Assembly: GCA_018065085.1 (NCBI GenBank)
Contig: JAGHUA010000005.1
Span: forward strand, 57,837-121,836
Length of the DNA: 64,000 bases
Reading direction: 5' to 3'
From: Candidatus Liminaster caballi
GTDB taxonomy: Bacteria > Bacteroidota > Bacteroidia > Bacteroidales > UBA3663
A program made the translations under genes and the position numbers. Within the stretch, counting starts at the first letter, position 1. Each line of letters opens with the position of its first letter. The notes under the pieces were generated by a model that was not told where the DNA came from, ran no database searches, and saw nothing but the letters and a program-made list of their open reading frames with translations. Of this stretch, positions 31,031 through 40,200 are shown piece after piece.

Positions 31031-31125
31031 GGGTAAGCTCTCCATATCGCGCCGCTACAACCTCACGCCCTTGCTACGGTCAAGTCCTGGGGGATTAGAA
31101 GGAGCATGCCGTATGGCACTTACCC
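31031..31125 (+). ncRNA. ffs: Probable small-type signal recognition particle RNA (4.5S)
   Basis: Outer stem gggtaag...cttaccc; SRP domain IV-like GGTCAAGTCC...GGAGCATGCC with flanking TACGG/CCGTA stem. Confidence 0.7.
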
Positions 31126-31227
31126 GACCGCAAAAGTAGTGACTTTTTGCGACACTGCCAAAAAAAAGTCCGAAAAAGTGACTCACGGCAGCATTTTAGG
31201 CAAAAATTGTAATACAGGCATATAAAT

Positions 31228-31830
31228 TTGGCAATGAACAACAACGAAAATAACGGATTTGACAATTTAAGAGAACTGGCTCGCATGGTGACACAGTACC
31301 TTATGAGAGCCGGCATGATACTCGGCATGTGGTTTGTGGTTGAATATCTGGTTTTCGTCCAGTCGCAGAGCCATATTATCTTCAGCCTCCTTCATGCTCC
31401 GATGATGCTCGTAACCCCTGTATTACTTTTCATCCTAATAAAAAAGATGAGGAATGTCTTCTTCCAGACGCGCGGCTTTCGTTTCTCGCAAGTGGTAATC
31501 TACAGCAGTCAACTGATGTTTTTCGCAGGTCTTATTGAAGCGATCTTTATCTATGCCTACAACCAATGGCTTTATCCAGGCAATCTTTTGGAGATGCGCG
31601 ATGCGCTGATTGCCCAGTATGACAGCCTATCGCAGACCATCACACAGATGGGCAGTACATTGCCCCCGTCATTAGTCAATACGTTCAACGAAGCCCGTCA
31701 GATCCTTGCCGAATCAGATATCAACCGCCCGATAGAAGTAGCCATCAATGCCCTGTCAAACGATGTCTTTTATGGACTTATCTGGGCAATCCCATTCGGG
31801 CTCATTCTGAAAAGAAGGACATCAGAATAA
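31228..31830 (+). CDS. DUF4199-like membrane protein
   Basis: Four hydrophobic segments; ends DVFYGLIWAIPFGLILKR; followed by a GT2 gene. Confidence 0.75.
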   Translation: MAMNNNENNGFDNLRELARMVTQYLMRAGMILGMWFVVEYLVFVQSQSHIIFSLLHAPMMLVTPVLLFILIKKMRNVFFQTRGFRFSQVVIYSSQLMFFAGLIEAIFIYAYNQWLYPGNLLEMRDALIAQYDSLSQTITQMGSTLPPSLVNTFNEARQILAESDINRPIEVAINALSNDVFYGLIWAIPFGLILKRRTSE

Positions 31831-31898
31831 TATGATAATCGCGATTATCAAAGAAAAGAAACAGAAGGAAACAAACAGAAACTCAAAAACCACCCAAT

Positions 31899-32849
31899 AT
31901 GAATATAAGCGTTATTGTCCCATTATACAACGAAGCCGAATCGCTTCCTGAACTTGCCGCATGGATTGACCGCGTCATGAAAGCCAACGGCTTTACCTAC
32001 GAGGTTATTTTCTGCAATGACGGTTCGACTGACGAGTCTTGGCAGGTTATCTGTCAACTACATGACAAATATCCCGACATGCACGGCTTCTCGTTCCGCA
32101 CCAATCATGGCAAGTCGCCAGCCCTTCATGTAGGTTTCGGCATGGCCAAGGGCGATGTGGTAATCACGATGGACGCCGATCTGCAAGACTCGCCCGACGA
32201 GATTCCAGAACTCTACCGCATGATCACGGAGGAAGGCTATGACCTCGTATCCGGTTGGAAGAAAAAGCGTTTCGACCCATTGTCCAAGACCATTCCTACC
32301 AAACTCTTCAATGCCACCGTACGTAAGGCATCTGGCATCAAGAACCTTCATGATTTCAATTGCGGACTTAAGGCCTATCGTGGCGATGTGGTGAAGCATA
32401 TTGAACTCTATGGCGATATGCACCGCTACATTCCATGGCTTGCCAAGAATGCAGGGTTCAAGAAGATTGGCGAAAAGGTAGTGCAACATCAGGCACGCAA
32501 GTACGGCACCACGAAGTTCGGACTTGACCGATTCGTGAACGGTTATCTTGACCTCATCACACTGTGGTTCCTCAACCGGTTCGGCCAGAAACCTATGCTT
32601 ATCTTCGGTCTGTGGGGCTCGCTTATCTTCATCATCGGACTGATGGCTGTGCTCTTCATCGTGGCTTATAAGGCATATATTCTCTGCACAGCAGGACATG
32701 GCACACTCATCACCGACATGCCAGCGTTCTATATCGCCCTGACCAGCATTCTCCTTGGCTGTCAGCTATTCCTTGCCGGCTTCATCGGCGAACTGATTTC
32801 GCGCACGGCACATGGACGCAACAGTTATGATATCTCGGCAAACGTGTAA
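31899..32849 (+). CDS. Glycosyltransferase family 2 (DPM1/GtrB-like) with C-terminal TM helices
   Basis: MNISVIVPLYNEAESLPELAAW, FCNDGSTDESW, ITMDADLQDSPDEIPELY. Confidence 0.93.
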   Translation: MNISVIVPLYNEAESLPELAAWIDRVMKANGFTYEVIFCNDGSTDESWQVICQLHDKYPDMHGFSFRTNHGKSPALHVGFGMAKGDVVITMDADLQDSPDEIPELYRMITEEGYDLVSGWKKKRFDPLSKTIPTKLFNATVRKASGIKNLHDFNCGLKAYRGDVVKHIELYGDMHRYIPWLAKNAGFKKIGEKVVQHQARKYGTTKFGLDRFVNGYLDLITLWFLNRFGQKPMLIFGLWGSLIFIIGLMAVLFIVAYKAYILCTAGHGTLITDMPAFYIALTSILLGCQLFLAGFIGELISRTAHGRNSYDISANV

Positions 32850-32862
32850 CGAACAAAGTCAA

Positions 32863-33354
32863 ATGCACATCACGACAAAGCATATCCAACACCTACTCGT
32901 CCTTGCCTCTTTGGTCATGACGTTTGCCCTATCCTCATGTGGCAACAACGGCTGTGAAGAGACACGCGAGACGTTCCTCTATACTGTCATCCGTCCGACA
33001 GGAGGATTAAGCATCACCTCGGTCAATGCCTGGGGTTTGACCCAGAAGTCCGACTCGCTGATGCTTACCTTGGGCTCACCAAAGGAACTTGAATTCATCC
33101 TCAGGCCCGACAGCACAGCCACCGACATCCGCCTGCAGATGATGGTAAGCGACAATGGCGATATGTATCAGTTTGACGACACCCTGCATGTCACCTACCA
33201 CACTAATCCATATTTCATCGACATGGAATGCGGCTGTTCGATGTTCTTCACCATTGATGATGTCACAGTCACCAACCATCTTTTCAAGAATGTCGTACTG
33301 CAAAACAAAGAGATAACCAATGAAGAGAGAGTCAACATTGTCCTCGAATATTAA
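32863..33354 (+). CDS. DUF6452-like lipoprotein
   Basis: Start MHITTKHIQHLLVLASLVMTFALSSCGNNGCEET; size and neighbour (DUF6048-like) fit. Confidence 0.65.
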   Translation: MHITTKHIQHLLVLASLVMTFALSSCGNNGCEETRETFLYTVIRPTGGLSITSVNAWGLTQKSDSLMLTLGSPKELEFILRPDSTATDIRLQMMVSDNGDMYQFDDTLHVTYHTNPYFIDMECGCSMFFTIDDVTVTNHLFKNVVLQNKEITNEERVNIVLEY

Positions 33355-34060
33355 GTGGGCTTTCTGCCGCATCAATTGGGCTGCCTATCGCGCGTCGATG
33401 ATGATCTGTCTGATACTGCTGATATGCCCTGCCGTCATGCGAGCCCAGGACGGGACATTACCCGAGGGTCAGCGTTACCGCCATCCGCTGTTCAATGGTT
33501 TGTCCGTATCGTTTAATGCCTTCCCGCCGGCCCTGACACTGTTCGGCAAAGGCTATGCCAGCTTTGAGGGCATGGCCACGGTCGATCTTCATCACCGTTT
33601 CTTCCCTCAGTTCTCGGCAGGTGTGGGCTATTGCGATCACGAGAGCGCCAATGAAGTGCGTTATCAAACCGACCCTGCACCTTTCTTCAAGGCAGGCATG
33701 GCCTATAATTTCAAATACAATGATGAGAACGGAGATGATTTCTATGGAGCATTCCTGCGTGTGGGCTATGCTCACAGTGAGTCCGAGGTCAGCAATCTCT
33801 ATTACACCGACGGTTATTGGGAGCCGCAGGGTCCCATCTCGATTGACGATATGAAGTCCAACTCATGCTGGCTGGAACTTGGAGGGTTCATCAAGGTCAA
33901 GGTAGCCTCTCACCTTTCGCTTGGATGGGATGCCTCGTTCCGACCGTTCCTTCACAAAGGTTCCACACCCAGCGGACATCCTTACTTCGTTCCAGGATAT
34001 GGACCTACGACCACATCATTCGGTTTCGCCTTCCACATCTATTATGATCTGAAAGATTAA
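33320..34060 (+). CDS. DUF6048-like outer membrane beta-barrel protein
   Basis: RHPLFNGLSVSFNAFPPALTLFGKGYASFEGMATVDLHHRFFP; overlaps upstream gene by 35 nt. Confidence 0.7.
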   Translation: MKRESTLSSNIKWAFCRINWAAYRASMMICLILLICPAVMRAQDGTLPEGQRYRHPLFNGLSVSFNAFPPALTLFGKGYASFEGMATVDLHHRFFPQFSAGVGYCDHESANEVRYQTDPAPFFKAGMAYNFKYNDENGDDFYGAFLRVGYAHSESEVSNLYYTDGYWEPQGPISIDDMKSNSCWLELGGFIKVKVASHLSLGWDASFRPFLHKGSTPSGHPYFVPGYGPTTTSFGFAFHIYYDLKD

Positions 34061-34110
34061 ACCGAAATCACTAATTATTAGGTCCTATAAGCCTAATTTT
34101 CATTCATCGC

Positions 34111-35136
34111 ATGACAAAGAAAATAATCCTGTTATTGAGCCTGGTGGCGACCATCATACTGTGTCGCCAATGTCTGACGCCAAAATCCATTGCCCCCTGG
34201 CAACGCAATCAGGGCGAGGTCTTCCACACGTTCTATCATATCACATATCAGGCCGACAGCGATTATCGGCCACAGATCACCCAGTTGTTTCGCGAGTTCG
34301 ACGGCTCACTGTCTATGTTCAATGACACATCGCTCATCACACGTTTCAACCGCAACGACACCACCGCCCGCGCCAATGACTATTTCATCACCGTTTTCCG
34401 CAAGGGTCAGTATGTCTCAGAACGTACAGGCGGTGCTTTCGATATGACCGTCGCGCCATTGGTCAATCTTTGGGGATTCGGTTTTAAGAACTCTGACCGA
34501 GTGAGTCAGCAAGCAGTCGATAGCATACTCCAGTTCGTAGGTTTCCAGACCATTACGCTCGATGACTCGGGTCGCATCCACAAGCAGGACCCACGCACCA
34601 TACTCGATGCCTCAAGTATTGCAAAGGGGTACATGAGCGATGTAGTGGCAGAATTTCTTGAAGGCAAGGGTGTAGAGAACTATATGGTGGAGATTGGCGG
34701 CGAGATTGCCCTTCATGGCACCAATCCCAAGGGTAATCCATGGACTGTAGGCATCAGCAGGCCTGTCGCCGACAGCCTTCAGGTGGATGGAGATTATCAG
34801 GGTTTCATCCAGCTCACATCTGGCGGTGTCGCCACATCCGGCAACTACCGCAACTTCTATGTCAGTGGCGGACGACGCTATGCCCACACTATCAATCCAC
34901 ACAACGGTTACCCTATCCAGACCGATGTGCTTTCAGCCACAGTCATCGCCCCCGATTGCATGACTGCCGATGCCTTTGCCACATCATTCATGGTTCTTGG
35001 CAAAGACAGTGCCCTCAGTGTACTCCACTCCGAGCCTGATGTCGAGGGCTATCTGATTATCCCATCACCGACAGACAGCACCCAGCTCGAAGTCATCTAC
35101 TCGCCCGGCTTTGCACGTTTTCTCAAATCGGAATAA
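34111..35136 (+). CDS. apbE: FAD:protein FMN transferase
   Basis: RTGGAFDMTVAPLVNLWGFG, DASSIAKGYMSDVVAEFLEGKGVENYMVEIGGEI, YAHTINPHNGYPIQTD. Confidence 0.95.
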   Translation: MTKKIILLLSLVATIILCRQCLTPKSIAPWQRNQGEVFHTFYHITYQADSDYRPQITQLFREFDGSLSMFNDTSLITRFNRNDTTARANDYFITVFRKGQYVSERTGGAFDMTVAPLVNLWGFGFKNSDRVSQQAVDSILQFVGFQTITLDDSGRIHKQDPRTILDASSIAKGYMSDVVAEFLEGKGVENYMVEIGGEIALHGTNPKGNPWTVGISRPVADSLQVDGDYQGFIQLTSGGVATSGNYRNFYVSGGRRYAHTINPHNGYPIQTDVLSATVIAPDCMTADAFATSFMVLGKDSALSVLHSEPDVEGYLIIPSPTDSTQLEVIYSPGFARFLKSE

Positions 35137-35180
35137 TAACTTCTCTGCGTATCCTCATTCAGCATCATTTATATTATTAT

Positions 35181-36827
35181 ATGCGTAAGTTTATCTCTTT
35201 CCTTATTTTCTCAATGGCCGTTATCTGTCAGGCCATAACTCTCAACCACAGCAAGTGGTGCATGCACAGCGGTCAGACCCTTCATCTGCAGGCTTTCAAT
35301 CAGAACCAGTATGTCGATGCCGGCACATGGCAGAGCAGCAATCCTGAGGTTGCTACAGTCAACAGCGACGGTGTCGTCACCAGCGTTGGCGAAGGCAAGG
35401 CTGTTATCACTGTCACCGTGGGCGCTACGTCGGCCACAACCGAAGTCACCGTCACCGACGAGGCTGCGTTCGACATCAATATCACCGACGTCACCAACAC
35501 CCATTGCAGTTATTCCGTAGTGCCTGCCGACCCTTCGGTACACTACTACTATCAGATGCGACTCTCACATGGCGATGAGTACAGCATCGACAGCATGGAC
35601 GATCATGGCAGCATCGAGGAGAACCTGTTCTATTTCACTTACGACTGGTTTGACTTCTGTGCCAGCCTCTACGGTAATATGACATGGAATGACGTAATGC
35701 AGCCGTTGCTCGATCATGGCACCGTGACTGGCGACAATACCGACTTCTACAGCATCCTCACTCCTGGCACAGACTATACGATCTACGCCATGGGTTTCGA
35801 TACCGACGGTAACCTCGTCACACCTGTCGAGATGGAGACGTTCACCACCACAGCACCTTCTGCATCTGACATTACCTTCCGATTCAGCATTGGTCAGTGC
35901 ACCTCGTCCGATGCCGAGTTTACTGTCATCCCAAGCAATAACGACCCGTATCTTGTGTGCGTTCAGAGGTCGAGCTATGTGGACTGGTACGTCGAACGCG
36001 ACCGTATCAACGATATGGCTCAGCCTCTTGCCGAGTCATACGCCAACGATGCACGCTATCCTGCTATCCAGTCGGGCTCAGCCACGCTCCACGCCTCTGA
36101 CTTTGTCAATGTGCGTTCGAACACCGACTATTACATCATCGTCTTCGGCTATGATGACGGCGTTACAAGTCCTGTCACAATCAAATATTTCCGCACTGAA
36201 TACGGATGGACCGATGGCGAAGACTCGGGTTCAGGCGAAGTAACTCCTCCAGCAGGAGCCTCCGCACAGACCTGTATGTTCAATGCCTTCGACATCTATC
36301 TCGATGAAAACGATGAGACCGTCACCGCTCCTATTGAGACAATGTATGGCACATTCAGCATCGACGGAAGCGATGTCTATCTTCTCGGCACTGTCGGTGC
36401 AATGTCTGACAAGTGGGTCAAGGGCACATACAATGCTGCTGAAAACACTATCTGCATCCCATCTTCTCAGCCGCTCGGCTCGAAGGATCTCTTCGGCACA
36501 GGCAAGACTCCTCTCTATCTCCTTGGTGGCGACATGACCACGGGCAATATCTGTGACCTGCTTTTCCACTTTGATGCCAGCACACTCAGTTTCGTGCTCG
36601 ATGAAGACCAGTATTTCCTGATCAATGGCAAGCCTAACAGCTTTGAAATCTATATGATGCTTTGGAAATACAGCATCACCCTTTCGTCGCCACTCTCCCT
36701 TCCTGCCATCGAGTCAACTGCTTCTGGCCAGCCATCACAGCAGGTGTTCAACACTGCCGGTCAGCGTGTCGATGCCAATTCGAAGGGCCTAATCATCAGC
36801 AATGGAAAGAAGCTGATGGTTAGATAA
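35181..36827 (+). CDS. Secreted protein with bacterial Ig-like (Big_2) domain and putative sorting-type C-terminus
   Basis: Signal peptide; LHSGQT...SSNPEVATVNSDGVVTSVGEGKAVITVT Big_2; C-terminus VFNTAGQRVDANSKGLIISNGKKLMVR. Confidence 0.8.
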   Translation: MRKFISFLIFSMAVICQAITLNHSKWCMHSGQTLHLQAFNQNQYVDAGTWQSSNPEVATVNSDGVVTSVGEGKAVITVTVGATSATTEVTVTDEAAFDINITDVTNTHCSYSVVPADPSVHYYYQMRLSHGDEYSIDSMDDHGSIEENLFYFTYDWFDFCASLYGNMTWNDVMQPLLDHGTVTGDNTDFYSILTPGTDYTIYAMGFDTDGNLVTPVEMETFTTTAPSASDITFRFSIGQCTSSDAEFTVIPSNNDPYLVCVQRSSYVDWYVERDRINDMAQPLAESYANDARYPAIQSGSATLHASDFVNVRSNTDYYIIVFGYDDGVTSPVTIKYFRTEYGWTDGEDSGSGEVTPPAGASAQTCMFNAFDIYLDENDETVTAPIETMYGTFSIDGSDVYLLGTVGAMSDKWVKGTYNAAENTICIPSSQPLGSKDLFGTGKTPLYLLGGDMTTGNICDLLFHFDASTLSFVLDEDQYFLINGKPNSFEIYMMLWKYSITLSSPLSLPAIESTASGQPSQQVFNTAGQRVDANSKGLIISNGKKLMVR

Positions 36828-36859
36828 AACCTTGAAACAGCTGAAAAAGTTTCTCTGGG

Positions 36860-37165
36860 ACTTCCAAAGTATTGGCAAATACCGAAAAATCTATTCCCAG
36901 CATTTCCAGGTTTCTGGAAATGCTGGGAACAATGTTCTGACGACTTCCTAACTCTTAGGAAATGCCGGGAACAATGTTCCGGGGACTTCCAGGTTTCTGG
37001 AAATGCTAAAAATAATGTTCTGGGGACTTCCCAAGTCTTTGGAAATGCCGGGAACAATGTTCTGGCGACTTCCAGGTTTCTGGAAATGCTAAAAATAATG
37101 TTCTGGGGACTTCCCAAGTCTTAGGAAATGCCCAGAACACATTTTTAAGTCTTCCCAAGTCTTGG
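36860..37165 (+). repeat. 41/42-bp tandem repeat array (about 6-7 units), homologous to the 8643-8970 array in opposite orientation
   Basis: acttcc-start positions 36860, (36902), 36943, 36985, 37026, 37068, 37109; unit GGACTTCCCAAGTCTTAGGAAATGCCGGGAACAATGTTCTGG. Confidence 0.88.
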
Positions 37166-37228
37166 GAAGTGTTTTTGCTTATATCTTGATGGGAAAAGAC
37201 CGCCCGGAACAGCCCCTGTCCCCCTGTC

Positions 37229-40200
37229 CTATCTTATGTCAATGACCTGACCCTCAGTATGAGCCACAAACTGAGGAGCAAGCTGGCTCTGGATGGTGGC
37301 AATGCCAACGCTGAACAGGCCGGAGTTGGTCACGTAACATTCATACTCCACCTCATGACGCCCCTCGCTGAGACGGTTGAAATAGAGCACCGTGGAGGCA
37401 TCCTTGACATCGAGATAATGACTCGAACTGCCCTGCCAGCGATAGCCAGAGGTCTGGTCGAGAGGTTCGAGGAACGACGGACGTTCGTCGGTAAGGGTGA
37501 GATATTCGAGATCCTTGGTCAGACGGATGATAAGACGCACACGCACCTTGTCGCCCACATGCAACACTCCGTCGGCACGCGCAGCAGAGTCGGAAGCCGT
37601 GATGAGTTCGATGTGCTTCTCGATATGGAGTTCGTCAACGCCGGCAGGACGCACATCACGCATAGGCTGGACGTACTGGCGGAACAAGGCACCCCATGCA
37701 GGATTCTGGAGAGGGGAAGGCTGACGTTCGATGCGCACGTTCTGAGTGCCGGAAGGCAGTTCCTGACGCACATAGCCCAGACTGCTGTCGGCAGGCACGA
37801 TGTCAAGCGGCTGTCCATCGACCAGGATACGTGGCATAGGCGCAGCACCCTCATCGCGATGCAGCCAGTCGGTGCCGGTATTGAGCAGGGAATAGATGGC
37901 ATCGACAGCCATGCTCGACGAACCCCAATCTGACGTCTGCTTCTCAAGGAGCATCCACTGACGTATGCGGTCAATCTCCTCACGGCGATAATCGACCTCG
38001 GCAAAGGCATTGAGCAAAGCCGATGTGCAAGCCACAGGCAATGTCCACGAGTCGCGGTCGATGGCTTCCCAATACATGCCGCGCATCGGTGTGGTGATGG
38101 CAAACTGGCGAAGGCTCTCGATGATGCGGCGGGCAGGCCGGCTCTTGCCCTCACGATGGAGAAGCACGGAGCTGTAGGCCTTATCGGTGAATGGGAGTGT
38201 GCCCCACTGACGCGAAAGCTCGGAAAGCGTGTTCTTGCGAATCGTGGCAATGGTGCGACGTGTGGCATTGTCGATGTAAGGCACAGCCGAATGCTGATGA
38301 CGCACGTAGAGATACTGACGATAGTGCATGTAGGACGGCTTGCCGCCATACTTCTTGCAGCGGGCAAGCATCCCGGCATAGTCGCTCACCTCATAGGCAT
38401 CAAGATACTGCACGCAGCGCTCGATGAACGCTGGCATACGCTCGTCGGAGAAGCGTCCGCCCAAATGCAGCACATCGCCTATGAGCTCCATGACCGTGAC
38501 TGTGGCCCAGAACGAGGCGTCGGAGCGCACTCCTGAATTGCGGCCATAGTCAATCCACACAAGACCGCCGTCAGGATGCTGCATGGCTATGAGACGGTCT
38601 ATGACCGACGCAGCCGCATCGGTGGAACGCGTGGAGTCAATGAGCTGTGCCACCATGATGGCAAACAGATTATGGGCAAGGCCGACGCTGGTGATGGCGG
38701 TGGAATCTATGACCGACGGCAAGGCCTGCAGACAGTACCACGTCGGATTGTTGCAATATTCGAGCGTGAGATGCGAATCTGGCACTGGAGAGAGAGGCAC
38801 CTCAAGCTGCGCTGACCGACAGTCAGGATGTATGTAGAACGGTTTTGCCTCGGTGACTGGGCTGCTGCTTGGCAAGACAGCAAGCATTTGCTGTTCACCA
38901 TCGCCACTGCCATCCTCCGAGACAGCACGCAGACGGTAGCCGATGTAGGGCATGGAATACGGCACACGGCAGCGCAGGGAGACAATGTGTGTCTGGCTGC
39001 CACGAAGAACGAACACCACGGTGTCGGCCTGCATGACCACATTGGTGCGAGGGTCGAACAGCTCGGCAACGGCTGTGACCGAAAGGCTGTCAGCCGAAGA
39101 ATTGAGCACGCTACCCTTCAGACAGACCTCATCGCCCATGCGGACAAAACGTGGCAGCGACGGTTGAACCATCAGACGACGGCGCACAAGAACCTCAGCA
39201 TTGTACACATCAGAGGCCAGCGTACGGCTATAGGCCAATGCCTGCAGTGACCACGTGGTGTTGAAGTTAGGCACATCAAACTCTATGTGGAAGACTCCGT
39301 CATCGCCCGAGGTGAGCGACGGTTGCCACAGTGCCACCTTGACCTCGCCATCTCGCATCGGCACGGACTCTATGGCCCTGAGCGTCTGTGAGCCCATGGC
39401 CACCTCAGGCACCGGAGCTGCGGCAGCAAGGCTTGAACACTCTTCGGCAATCACCATACCCTCATCCTCGAGGCCTCCGATGATGCCGTCGGCATCGGTC
39501 AGGCGCTCACAGACATCGGGTAAGGCAGCATTACTGTAGAGAGCAGTCTTAAAGAATCGGTAAATGTTGCGGAAGAAACCATGGCCATAGAGATTGAAAC
39601 CGACATTGCAAATCATGTCCATAGGACTTGGCTGCCAGACATACTGCGTATAGTAATATGGTGAATAGGTGTGGCGGCGGTAACTATCGACGAATGTGGA
39701 GAGCACATTGCGACTCCGATAGCCGGCATAAAGATTCCATGAGTTCGGACGGAGGTCGGCCAAAGCCTTGTTATACATCTCAAGCATCATGCGCCCCTGC
39801 ACAGGATGACGGTCGGCATCGGTCAGAGAGAGCGTCCAATGTTCGTGAGACATTGGTTCAAGACGGTTGCGGAACGAGACGACGCCAATCCTAACCGCAT
39901 CGCAACGCGGAGACATCACACGCACGTGCTGCTCGGTGAGTTCGCCCTCATGACAGCAGATCATGGTCACCTCGGCATACTCATCGACCCCCTGAGGCAT
40001 CGGCACTTCCAGCCAATGCATGCCGGGAGCATATTCCTTCCAGCCATCGGCCAGGTGATGAGCCCTGCCCTGCACAGAGTAATAGAAACAGCAGCCGGTG
40101 GAAGAGCCGATAAGTATCTGTGCCGTGCGAAGGTCTGGCGACACGCGTTTGCCTTCACTGCCGGCTATCCACAACGGTCGTTCGACAGGCGGCATTCGGT

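Noticed and set aside
36860-37165. CRISPR array
   Set aside because: Tandem homologous units with no unique spacers and no cas genes.
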